The notes under the pieces are model-generated. The model saw only the letters and a list, made by a program, of their open reading frames with translations, had not been told where the DNA came from and did not search any database. Positions 6,203-12,686 of a DNA stretch of 13,071 nt are shown piece after piece; positions within the stretch are counted from its first letter, which is position 1; each line of letters opens with the position of its first letter. Origin of the DNA: CAITNQ01 sp041661365 (GTDB taxonomy: Bacteria > Latescibacterota > UBA2968 > UBA8231); the NCBI GenBank assembly GCA_041661365.1, contig JBAZUN010000133.1:1-13071 (forward strand), written 5' to 3'. The translations under genes were made by a program, and so were the position numbers.

Positions 6203-7591
6203 CTAGTCGAGGTACGGTGCCCCGGCCGCCAGCTCCGCGATCCGCCGCACCGCAACCCGCGGCGCCTGGAGCGGCACGGCCTCGTTGGTCGCCCCTTCCC
6301 GTCGCAGCATGGCCAGGACGAAGGCCCAGGAGATGAGTCGGCCGACCTGGACCTTCTGTCTTTGAGAACGTTCGCCCCGGGCGTCGAGCAACTGCATCGC
6401 CTCGGCCGGCAGGTCGGTCGGCAGCTCCAGCCCGTACCGTTCGAACTCCTCCGCCAGAACGGCGCCGTCGAACCGCCCGTGGAGACCGAGGATGGCCTCG
6501 TAGGTATTCTCGTCCAGGACGTCGTTGGCGCCCTCGAAGATCTGGAACGGCCGCGAGTCGACGAAGGCCCGCCCGACCAGGTGGTTCCCCTTGTACGCCG
6601 CCGAGGCAAAGAGCTGCAGGGCCGAGTCGGCCGCCGCCTGCATGGCCTCCGAGGAGACCACCTTGGCGGCGTTGACCAGGGTGTAGTCGGTGGTCACCTC
6701 GTCGTGCGCGTTCATCCAGGCCCCTCCGAACCGCCACAGCCGGTGGTTGAGCTCGTACAGCCCCTGCAGGGTCTCCATCCGGAAGCGGACCTGGTCGTAC
6801 CGGGCCAGGGTGATGCCGAAGCTCGAGCGCTGTTCGAGGCGCAAGCCCGCCTCGTGGGTCAGGCGGCGGCACAGACCGGCGGCGATGGCCGGCATCCCCA
6901 GACGGGTGCGGAAGAGGGTGTCGTAGATCACCCGCAGACCGGTCTGCCCGGGCGAGGAGACCAGGTGCGAGCTCGGCACCACGGTTCCGTCGTAGCGGGT
7001 CTCGCCGTACGGGATCGGCCGCAGCCCGAGGGCATCGAAGTAGGCGTGCACGGCGACGCCGGGACTGGCCAGCGGCACGTAGATCAGGTTCAGCCGCTTG
7101 GTGAGCTGGTCGCCCCGCTGGAGGCGGGCCGCCACCAGCCAGTGGCCGGCTTTCCCGGTGAGCCCGGCCCAGCACTTGGTCCCCTGCAGGTGCAGCCGCC
7201 CTCCCTCCTCGGTGTAGGCGGTGCGTAGGGCGAAGATGTCGGTGCCCCCGGTCGGCTCGGTGATCATGATGCCGCCCAGGGCCGGCGAATCGAGGAACTC
7301 GCGGAGTACCGGGTCGCGCACCTCGGGGCGGGCGAACTTGGCCAGCGGCCGCAGGAACAGCGATCCGGCGATCCCCAGGGTCAGCCCCAGGGGAACCGAC
7401 CAGTACGAGGTGCTCTCTACCAGCTCCAGGTAGGACTCGGTGCGGTCGCACCTCCCGCCCAGCGCGGTCGGGATGAAGTAGTGGAGGGGACCAAGGAGAA
7501 GGAACTCGCGGAGGAGATCATCCCCGTACGGGGTGTGCCGGTCAACGGCACTGAAGTGGGACTGCAGAAAGGCCTCGATCTGTTCCTTCAC
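6203..7591 (-). CDS. Acyl-CoA dehydrogenase-family flavoprotein
   Basis: With the GTG start at 7591 the protein has 462 residues. The family landmarks are present: MITEPTGGTD at 109-118 (usually MTEPxAGSD, FAD/substrate loop), GTKCWAGL at 137-144, and IFEGANDVLDE at 351-361, whose Glu occupies the position of the catalytic base in MCAD-type enzymes. Expected role: FAD-dependent alpha,beta-dehydrogenation of an acyl-CoA, passing electrons to ETF. The start is uncertain. The frame continues to an ATG at 7645 and a GTG at 7606, but the extra residues (TGAISLLFITLQ) are unlike the family and cover a tandem repeat. AGGTGA lies 11 bases before GTG 7591. It is transcribed towards the ACT gene with only 30 bases between stops, so it is a separate unit. 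No CoA ligase or ETF gene is adjacent, so the substrate is unknown. Confidence 0.88.
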   Translation of the reverse strand: MKEQIEAFLQSHFSAVDRHTPYGDDLLREFLLLGPLHYFIPTALGGRCDRTESYLELVESTSYWSVPLGLTLGIAGSLFLRPLAKFARPEVRDPVLREFLDSPALGGIMITEPTGGTDIFALRTAYTEEGGRLHLQGTKCWAGLTGKAGHWLVAARLQRGDQLTKRLNLIYVPLASPGVAVHAYFDALGLRPIPYGETRYDGTVVPSSHLVSSPGQTGLRVIYDTLFRTRLGMPAIAAGLCRRLTHEAGLRLEQRSSFGITLARYDQVRFRMETLQGLYELNHRLWRFGGAWMNAHDEVTTDYTLVNAAKVVSSEAMQAAADSALQLFASAAYKGNHLVGRAFVDSRPFQIFEGANDVLDENTYEAILGLHGRFDGAVLAEEFERYGLELPTDLPAEAMQLLDARGERSQRQKVQVGRLISWAFVLAMLRREGATNEAVPLQAPRVAVRRIAELAAGAPYLD

Positions 7592-7607
7592 CAAGCCCGC
7601 TTTCACC

Positions 7608-7627
7608 TGAAGAGTAATGAAGAGTAA
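7608..7627 (-). repeat. Two perfect tandem copies of TTACTCTTCA upstream of the acyl-CoA dehydrogenase
   Basis: On the minus strand TTACTCTTCA occurs twice head to tail with no gap, 17 bases before the preferred GTG start. A 10-base period is one DNA turn, as in direct-repeat operators. It is also low in G+C compared with its surroundings. If the ATG at 7645 were the real start, these bases would be coding. Confidence 0.5.
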
Positions 7628-7679
7628 GGAGATAGCCCCGGTCATCGGGCCGCTCTTACGAAACCAGCGCCCGCCCGAT

Positions 7680-7700
7680 TGTCAACCCGACCCCTTGACA
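7680..7700. promoter_or_regulatory. Back-to-back TTGACA hexamers (divergent -35 boxes or an inverted-repeat operator)
   Basis: TGTCAA (7680-7685) and TTGACA (7695-7700) form a perfect 6-base inverted repeat around a 9-base centre, between the divergent acyl-CoA dehydrogenase and MFS genes. Each half is a consensus sigma-70 -35 box pointing at its own gene. Matching -10 boxes are poor on both sides: TTCGTA or TCGTAA leftward, CCTTCT rightward. Promoter function is therefore tentative, and binding of a dimeric regulator is the alternative. Confidence 0.35.
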
Positions 7701-7735
7701 GGCGACCTGGTCCGGGGCCTTCTTGCCACCCCGCG

Positions 7736-7762
7736 GCGGCGCGGCCGGTGCGGCGCGGCCGG
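7736..7762 (+). repeat. 13-base direct repeat GCGGCGCGGCCGG (two copies, one base apart)
   Basis: Perfect copies lie at 7736-7748 and 7750-7762, in the untranslated region before the MFS gene. The sequence is pure G+C, so it could be simple slippage in a GC-rich leader. It could also form strong secondary structure near the MFS mRNA 5' end. Confidence 0.4.
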
Positions 7763-7788
7763 GCCGGATCTGGATGGGATCGGGCGAT

Positions 7789-7793
7789 GGAGG
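7789..7793 (+). promoter_or_regulatory. Shine-Dalgarno GGAGG deciding the MFS start at 7802
   Basis: GGAGG sits eight bases before ATG 7802. The in-frame ATG at 7787 has no comparable sequence ahead of it and would make GGAGG coding, so 7802 is preferred. Confidence 0.55.
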
Positions 7794-7801
7794 CCCGGGA
7801 G

Positions 7802-9022
7802 ATGGACCGATCGCGGCGGATGATCTTCGGCCGCTTCGACTACGCGGCGTTCCTGAGTTTTTTCGTGTACGCGGCCGGGTCGGTGATCGTTCCGGTCGCG
7901 CTGGTGTCGCTCGCCGAGGAGCTGGGCTTCCCCCTCGCGGCAGGCGGCATGGCCGCCGGCGGCGGCCTCTCCCTGGGCCGCACCCTCCCCATGGTCGTCG
8001 CCATGCTCCTGTGCGGCTTTGCCGCCGGACGATGGGGGAAGCGACGGTCGTTCGGCTGGTCGGTCCTCCTCATGGGGTCGGGGATCGCGCTGTGCGCCGT
8101 GACCCCGAGCTACGGCGTCCTCCTCCTGGCCCTGATGGTGGCCGGCCTCGGCGAGGGGGTCATCGAAGGGCTGGCCACCCCCTTTGTCCAGGACCTGCAC
8201 CCGGACGAGCCGGGCCGGTACATCAACTTCTCGCACGCCTTCTGGTCGGTCGGCGTGCTGGTGACCGTGCTCCTGTGCGGCGCCCTCCTCTCGGCCGGAG
8301 TCTCGTGGCGCTGGCTGATCGGGGCGGTCGGGATCGCGGCCGCGGTCCCGGGCGGTCTGCTCCTCCTCCCCGGTCGCTCGGATCGGAACCCCGACCAGCA
8401 CCCTGAGCCGCTCCCCTGGCGCCGGGTGAGGGACCAGGCGCGCGCCATCCTGCGTCGTCCTCGCTTCTGGCTCTTCTTCGCCGCGATGTTCGTGGCCGGT
8501 GGCGGCGAGTTCTGTCTGACCTTCTGGTGCGCCAGCTACATCCAGCTCCAGTTCACCCCCGAGCCCTGGGCCGGTGGGGTGGGCACGGCCTGCTTCGCCG
8601 CCGGCATGGTGGCCGGTCGAGTGGGATGGGGGTACGCCATCCGCCAGCACCAGCTCCACTGGCTGGTCCTGTTCTCGGCCCTGGCCGGCACCGGCATCAC
8701 CGTCTTCTTTCCGGTGCTGACCGACCTCGGGGTGTTCTTCGGCCTGCTCTTCCTGGCCGGGATCGCCACCGGTCCGTTCTGGCCCAGCGTGCAGAGTCGC
8801 TGCGCCGACCGGCTCCCCGAGGTGGACACCACCATGCTCTTCATCCTCCTCTCGTGCGCCGGGGTGCCGGGGTGCGGCTTCTTCACCTGGCTGATGGGGT
8901 ACCTCGGCGACGGACCGGCCGGTTTGGCCGGGGCCTTCTACCTGGTTCCGGGGTGCTTCCTGGCCCTGGCCCTGCTGGTGGCCGCGGACGGGCTGGGTCG
9001 ATCCCCGACCGAACGCCCTTGA
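7802..9022 (+). CDS. Major facilitator superfamily transporter, 12 membrane helices
   Basis: This 406-residue inner-membrane protein has about twelve hydrophobic segments split into two halves by a polar loop at residues 190-220 (SDRNPDQHPEPLPW and following). The loop between helices 2 and 3 carries the MFS motif A pattern (GFAAGRWGKRRSF, residues 72-84). NFSHAFWSVGVLV at 142-154 resembles the helix-5 segment of sugar-type MFS members. The start chosen is ATG 7802, with GGAGG eight bases upstream; ATG 7787 would add five residues. It should move a small solute, probably by proton coupling. The closest functional groups (sugars, acids, drugs) cannot be separated by eye. It is the first gene of a probable operon with the uroporphyrinogen-decarboxylase-like enzyme 58 bases downstream, so it likely imports or exports that pathway's substrate. 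Confidence 0.9.
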   Translation: MDRSRRMIFGRFDYAAFLSFFVYAAGSVIVPVALVSLAEELGFPLAAGGMAAGGGLSLGRTLPMVVAMLLCGFAAGRWGKRRSFGWSVLLMGSGIALCAVTPSYGVLLLALMVAGLGEGVIEGLATPFVQDLHPDEPGRYINFSHAFWSVGVLVTVLLCGALLSAGVSWRWLIGAVGIAAAVPGGLLLLPGRSDRNPDQHPEPLPWRRVRDQARAILRRPRFWLFFAAMFVAGGGEFCLTFWCASYIQLQFTPEPWAGGVGTACFAAGMVAGRVGWGYAIRQHQLHWLVLFSALAGTGITVFFPVLTDLGVFFGLLFLAGIATGPFWPSVQSRCADRLPEVDTTMLFILLSCAGVPGCGFFTWLMGYLGDGPAGLAGAFYLVPGCFLALALLVAADGLGRSPTERP

Positions 9023-9080
9023 CATCGGCCCGATCGATGGCTTGTTCTTCATCGTCCCGTCCCACCTTGAAGGATGCCCG

Positions 9081-10109
9081 ATGCCCCTGACCAGCCGCGA
9101 GATCGTCCAGCAGAGCCTCGCCTTTGCCGCGCCGCCGCGCATCCCCCATGCCATGGGGTGCGGCTTCCCGTCCGACTTCCGCGGGGTGCACCACCGCCCG
9201 GCTCCCAACCGCCGGCAGCAGCCCTGGACCCAGCGCGACGGGTACTGGGAGATGATCGACGAGTGGGGGAACCAGTGGCGCCGGCTCGAGAGCATCACCA
9301 AGGGCGAGGTCTGGCGCGGCGCCATCGAGGCGGGCTGGCACCTGCTGGAGACCTATGACTGGCCCGACCTCGACCGGGCCGACCTCTACGCCGAGGCCGC
9401 CGCTCAGGTGGAGGAGTACCACCGGCAGGGGTTCTACGTCCAGGGCGGGATGGGGATGGCCTTCGACATCGCCCGGTACATGCGCCGCATGGAGATCTTC
9501 CTGGCCGACTGCGCCGGTGAGCCCGACCGGGTCCAGGCCCTGCTCGAGCGGATCGCGGCGATACTGGAGCGCCAGGTGCACCGGTACGCTGACGTCGGCG
9601 TGGACGGGATCTCCTCCGGGGAAGACTGGGGAACCCAGGACCGGCTGCTGATGAGCCCGGCCATGTTCCGCCGGTTGTTCAGGCCGGTCTACCAGCGGGT
9701 CGTGGGCGCGACCAGGGAGCGCGGGTTGAGCTTCCGGCTGCACTCGTGTGGTTTTGTCCGCGAGATCATCCCGGACTGGCTGGAGACCGGGATCGACATC
9801 CTGCAGTTCGACCAGCCCGAGCTGCACGGCATCACCTACCTGGCGGAACGGTTCGGCGGCCGGATCCACTTCGAGTGTCCGGTAGACATCCAGACCACCC
9901 TGCAGACTCGGGACCACGGCCGCATCGAGCGCGCGGCCCGGGAGTACATCGACCGCCTGGCCGCGCCGTTCGGCGGCGGCTTCATCGCCGGGTACTACGG
10001 CTCGAACGAGGCCCTCGGCCTCGACCCGCAGTACCAGGAGACCGCGGCCAGGACCTTCCTCGAGCACGGGGTCGATCCCTGGCGCCGTGCGAACCCCCGA
10101 ACCCGATGA
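9081..10109 (+). CDS. Uroporphyrinogen-decarboxylase-like / cobalamin-methyltransferase-like protein (URO-D superfamily)
   Basis: This 342-residue cytoplasmic protein starts at ATG 9081, with AAGGA six bases upstream. The C-terminal half has the URO-D superfamily pattern: DGISSGEDWGTQDRLLMSP at residues 175-193, then LHSCG at 220-224 on the strand that in MtaA/MtbA/MetE-type methyltransferases supplies the His-x-Cys zinc ligands, then FECPVD at 264-269. The third zinc Cys, expected about 75 residues after HxC near FIAGYYGSNEALG (301-313), is not there; C266 might substitute. The N-terminal arginine motif of real haem-pathway HemE (RQAGR) is missing, and no haem genes are nearby, so uroporphyrinogen is an unlikely substrate. 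Members of this group often lie in catabolic clusters as methyltransferases or decarboxylases of unknown substrate. It overlaps the Sel1 gene by four bases. Confidence 0.85.
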   Translation: MPLTSREIVQQSLAFAAPPRIPHAMGCGFPSDFRGVHHRPAPNRRQQPWTQRDGYWEMIDEWGNQWRRLESITKGEVWRGAIEAGWHLLETYDWPDLDRADLYAEAAAQVEEYHRQGFYVQGGMGMAFDIARYMRRMEIFLADCAGEPDRVQALLERIAAILERQVHRYADVGVDGISSGEDWGTQDRLLMSPAMFRRLFRPVYQRVVGATRERGLSFRLHSCGFVREIIPDWLETGIDILQFDQPELHGITYLAERFGGRIHFECPVDIQTTLQTRDHGRIERAAREYIDRLAAPFGGGFIAGYYGSNEALGLDPQYQETAARTFLEHGVDPWRRANPRTR

Positions 10110-11068
10110 CGCGAGACCCTCTCCTGACCGGCGCGGCAACCGCGCTGCTGACCCTCCTGTCCTTTTCCGCACCGGCGTCCGCCGACCCGTACAAGGAGGC
10201 CCTTCGGGCCCACGAGATCGGCCGGTTCGCCACGGCCCTGGAGCTGGCCCGCCCCCTGGCCGAGCAGGGCGACGTCCGGGCCCAACGCCTCATGGGCATC
10301 CTCTACGACCTGGGCCAGGGGGTGACGCAGGACTACGCCGAGGCGATGAGGTGGTACCGCCGGGCCGCCGACCAGGGGGACGCCGGGGGCCAACGCCGCA
10401 TCGCCATGCTCTACGATCTGGGCCAGGGGGTGGACCGAGACCGGGTCGAGGCCAGGCACTGGTACCTCCTGGCCGCGGCCCAGGGAGACGTGGCGGCTCA
10501 GGCCCGACTGGGAGCCCTGTACCGGCTGGGACAAGGCGTGGCACGTGACTATGCCGAAGCCCTGAAGTGGTACCGCCTGGCCGCCGAGCAAAGGGACGCC
10601 TCGGCTCAGCTTGATCTCGGATTCATGTACGACCAGGGGCTCGGGGTGCCGTCGGATCTGGCCGAGGCCCTGCGGTGGTACCGCCTGGCCGCCGACCAGG
10701 GCGAGCCGGCCGCGATCTACAACGTCGGCCTGGCCTACGCCGAGGGCCGGGGGGTGGCGCAGGACTATGTCCAGGCCATGGAGTGGTATCTGCGTGCCGT
10801 CGACCGCGGCCACGCCGGCGCCGCCAACAACCTCGGCACCCTGTACGAGCGGGGCAAAGGCACCCCCAAGGACGAGATCGAGGCCCACAAGTGGTACAAC
10901 CTGGCCGCCTGGCGCCTGCCGGTGGCCGACAACCAGGATCGTCTGCGGGCCATCCGCAACCGCGACGAGCTGGCCCACAAGATGAACCCGGACCAGGTGG
11001 CCGTGGCGCGCCAACTGGCCCGCGAGTGGCAGCCGCGGCGCGGGGAAGTCCGTTCGAGCGGCGAGTAA
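10106..11068 (+). CDS. Exported Sel1-repeat (TPR-like) protein
   Basis: This 320-residue protein starts at ATG 10106, whose ATGA overlaps the stop of the preceding gene. The N-terminus is a Sec signal peptide (MTRDPLL, then a hydrophobic core, cleavage likely after APASA at residue 26). About six consecutive 36-residue Sel1 repeats follow, from about residue 55 to 270. Each contains the A..LG.LY..G.GV..D...A..WY..AA..G pattern and builds an alpha-solenoid. A basic, non-repeat tail (280-320) closes the protein. Sel1 proteins serve as periplasmic or surface scaffolds for protein-protein contacts, and the partner is not apparent. Its translational coupling to a cytoplasmic enzyme gene is unusual. 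The bases also repeat with a 108-base period, so recombination could change repeat number. Confidence 0.92.
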   Translation: MTRDPLLTGAATALLTLLSFSAPASADPYKEALRAHEIGRFATALELARPLAEQGDVRAQRLMGILYDLGQGVTQDYAEAMRWYRRAADQGDAGGQRRIAMLYDLGQGVDRDRVEARHWYLLAAAQGDVAAQARLGALYRLGQGVARDYAEALKWYRLAAEQRDASAQLDLGFMYDQGLGVPSDLAEALRWYRLAADQGEPAAIYNVGLAYAEGRGVAQDYVQAMEWYLRAVDRGHAGAANNLGTLYERGKGTPKDEIEAHKWYNLAAWRLPVADNQDRLRAIRNRDELAHKMNPDQVAVARQLAREWQPRRGEVRSSGE

Positions 11069-11105
11069 ACCGGGCCCGCGACCGAGTGGTCGGCGGAGCC
11101 ATTCC

Positions 11106-11111
11106 AGGAGA
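11106..11111 (+). promoter_or_regulatory. Shine-Dalgarno AGGAGA deciding the TTG start at 11119
   Basis: AGGAGA lies seven bases before TTG 11119. It is the strongest ribosome-binding sequence ahead of this gene, and no ATG is in a suitable place. The frame is open further upstream only across the Sel1 gene. Confidence 0.6.
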
Positions 11112-11118
11112 GCGCGCC

Positions 11119-12477
11119 TTGTCCGAGCACACCTACCGCGTCGCCGTCGTCGGCGGAGCCGGCATGTGGGGTCGCCACTACCTGCGGACCTATGCCGAGC
11201 ATCCCCGTTGCGAGCTCGTCGGCCTGGTTGACCGGGCGCGCGAGCGCCGCGAGGAATTCGCCCGCCGGTACGGCGTGACCGCCACCTTCGACTCCGTCGA
11301 GGAGTTGCTGTCCCGCACCGTGCCCGACGTGGTCTCGGCCGTGGTGCCGGTGGGGCAGAACCACCCGGTGGTGACCGCCTGCGCCCGGGCCGGGGTGCGG
11401 GTGGTCTCCTGCGAGAAGCCGATCAGCGCCAGCCTGGCCGAGGCCGACGACCTGGTCGAGACCTGCCGCCGACACGGTACCCTCCTCGGTTGCGCCCAGG
11501 CCGCCTGGGCCACCCCGTACCTGCGCCAGGTCGTGGACTGGATCCAGGCCGGGAACATCGGAGCCCCGACCGCGGCCGCCATCCCCGGCGGGCTGCCGAT
11601 CGAGATGTCCGGCGCCGGCTGCGTCCAGCTCGCGGCCCTGCGCCTGGCAACCCGCCGGGAGGTGGAGTGGGTCGAGGGGTGGGAGCTGCCGTCGGTGCCG
11701 GGGTACGTGGCGCCGGGCACGGACCCGCTCGAGGCCGACGTGCCGGCCTATGGACGCCTGGGGCTCGCGGGCGGGATCGTCTGCGAGATCGTCCGGCCCG
11801 AGGACGAAAGCCGGATGCCGACCTTCCTGTCGCTGACCGGGGAGAACGGCCAGGCCTGGCTGGCCCGGCCACGGCCGGTGCTGGTCCAGGGAACCGGGGC
11901 CCGGTCGACCCCGGTCTTCCCCGATTTCCTGCAGGGATCCTCAGAGGACTTCTTCGGCGGCACGATCCAGCGCCTGCTCGATGCCTTCGACACCGGCGAG
12001 GAGCCGGTCAGCAGCGGCGACGACTACCGGCACTCACTCGAGACGGCCATCGCCCTCAAGCTCTCCGCGGCCGACGGTCACCGGCGGGTCCACCTGCCGC
12101 TGACCGACCGTTCCCACCGGCTCCTCCCCCACCCGTACCGGCTCTTCGGCGGCGACGTGGCCGGGTGGCAGAGCATCGGCTATCCCGGGCCGCCGCGCCT
12201 GCCGGCCGAGCTGCGCGCCATCGCCAGCTTCGACGAGGTTTCCTCGCTGACCCAGAAGGACCTGGAGCGGCTGCTGCACGCCGTGCCGCCGGCCGACCTG
12301 GCCCTGGTCCTGCACGGGAGCGGCCCGATCCTCCAGAAGCGCGCCCTGTCGGTGCTGACCGAGGACGGGCGAACCCTCGTGCGCCGACTCCTCGAGTCCG
12401 CCGGCGCGACCCTTGCCGACGCCCGCGAGGTCGAGGCGGCACAGCACCGGATCCTGGAGATCGCGCACCGACTGTAG
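11119..12477 (+). CDS. Gfo/Idh/MocA-type oxidoreductase fused to a FliG C-terminal-like domain
   Basis: This 452-residue protein starts at TTG 11119. Residues 6-130 form a Rossmann domain with VVGGAGMWG at 10-18 and CEKPISAS at 98-105, the EKP lysine motif of the Gfo/Idh/MocA family. The substrate domain follows to about residue 330. The usual catalytic His/Asp segment is altered: GAGCVQLAALRLA (165-177) has Gln and Ala where active members have His and Asp. After a linker (331-365), residues 368-452 match the C-terminal domain of flagellar FliG along its length. Shared blocks are ADLALVLHG (392-400; FliG DLALALKG), RLLESAG (423-429; the FliG LExxG helix end) and EVEAAQHRILEIAHRL (437-452; FliG DVEEAQQKIINIIRRL). 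The charged torque motif DDRSIQ of FliG is TQKDLE here. The family's usual length is 330-380 residues, so the fusion explains the excess. It is the last gene of the operon, 50 bases after the Sel1 gene. Function is unknown; a motor role is unlikely. Confidence 0.85.
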   Translation: MSEHTYRVAVVGGAGMWGRHYLRTYAEHPRCELVGLVDRARERREEFARRYGVTATFDSVEELLSRTVPDVVSAVVPVGQNHPVVTACARAGVRVVSCEKPISASLAEADDLVETCRRHGTLLGCAQAAWATPYLRQVVDWIQAGNIGAPTAAAIPGGLPIEMSGAGCVQLAALRLATRREVEWVEGWELPSVPGYVAPGTDPLEADVPAYGRLGLAGGIVCEIVRPEDESRMPTFLSLTGENGQAWLARPRPVLVQGTGARSTPVFPDFLQGSSEDFFGGTIQRLLDAFDTGEEPVSSGDDYRHSLETAIALKLSAADGHRRVHLPLTDRSHRLLPHPYRLFGGDVAGWQSIGYPGPPRLPAELRAIASFDEVSSLTQKDLERLLHAVPPADLALVLHGSGPILQKRALSVLTEDGRTLVRRLLESAGATLADAREVEAAQHRILEIAHRL

Positions 12478-12520
12478 TTTTCGGCAGGGAAAGCCCCTCG
12501 GCCGACGCCTCGTCAGCCTC

Positions 12521-12686
12521 GCAGCCCGTTGAAGAAGTCGCTTTGGTGAGCGAGGCCGAGGAATGGCGGTCGCTGGCAAGGCGCGTGAGGTGAGCCGCAT
12601 CGAGGGGAGATGCGGCGACCGAGGGCAACGCAGTCAGCGGCCGCCAGGACCGGCCGCAGCCCGAATGGGCTTCTTCAACGGGCTGC
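12521..12686. mobile_element. MITE-like non-autonomous element, 166 bases, 17-base perfect terminal inverted repeats
   Basis: GCAGCCCGTTGAAGAAG at 12521-12537 is repeated exactly in reverse complement at 12670-12686. If CCT(C/A) just outside is included, the match extends four bases with one mismatch. Two hairpins lie inside: GCCGCATC (12594-12601) with GATGCGGC (12609-12616), and GCGGCCG (12637-12643) with CGGCCGC (12651-12657). No transposase frame fits in 166 bases, so movement would need an enzyme from elsewhere. No convincing target duplication is seen (CTC on the left, TAG on the right). Ends of this type occur on insertion sequences and MITEs of proteobacteria; the parent family cannot be fixed here. 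The right end overlaps the helicase 3' end. Confidence 0.75.

Noticed and set aside
7682..9325. 547-codon minus-strand open frame across the MFS and start of the URO-D-like gene.
   Set aside because: Low-complexity Gly/Arg/His/Glu-rich translation without domain or hydrophobic core; the plus strand holds two clear families.
8883..10172. 429-codon minus-strand open frame opposite the URO-D-like gene.
   Set aside because: Its translation shows no family motif, while the plus strand carries HSCG and the other URO-D landmarks and a good ribosome-binding site.
10262..10915. 108-base periodic DNA repeats that could suggest a repeat array.
   Set aside because: Fully explained by the Sel1 36-residue repeats of the encoded protein.
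11089..11160. GTCGGCGGAGCC occurs at 11089-11100 and again at 11149-11160, exactly 60 bases apart.
   Set aside because: The second copy encodes the Gly-Gly-Ala of the Rossmann loop, and such G+C-rich strings recur by chance here; no third copy or symmetry.
12478..12505. Possible terminator after the Gfo/Idh-FliG gene: TCGGC (12481-12485) pairing with GCCGA (12501-12505), preceded by a short T run.
   Set aside because: The stem is only five bases with a long, poorly paired interior, and the T run is before rather than after the stem, so it does not fit an intrinsic terminator on either strand.
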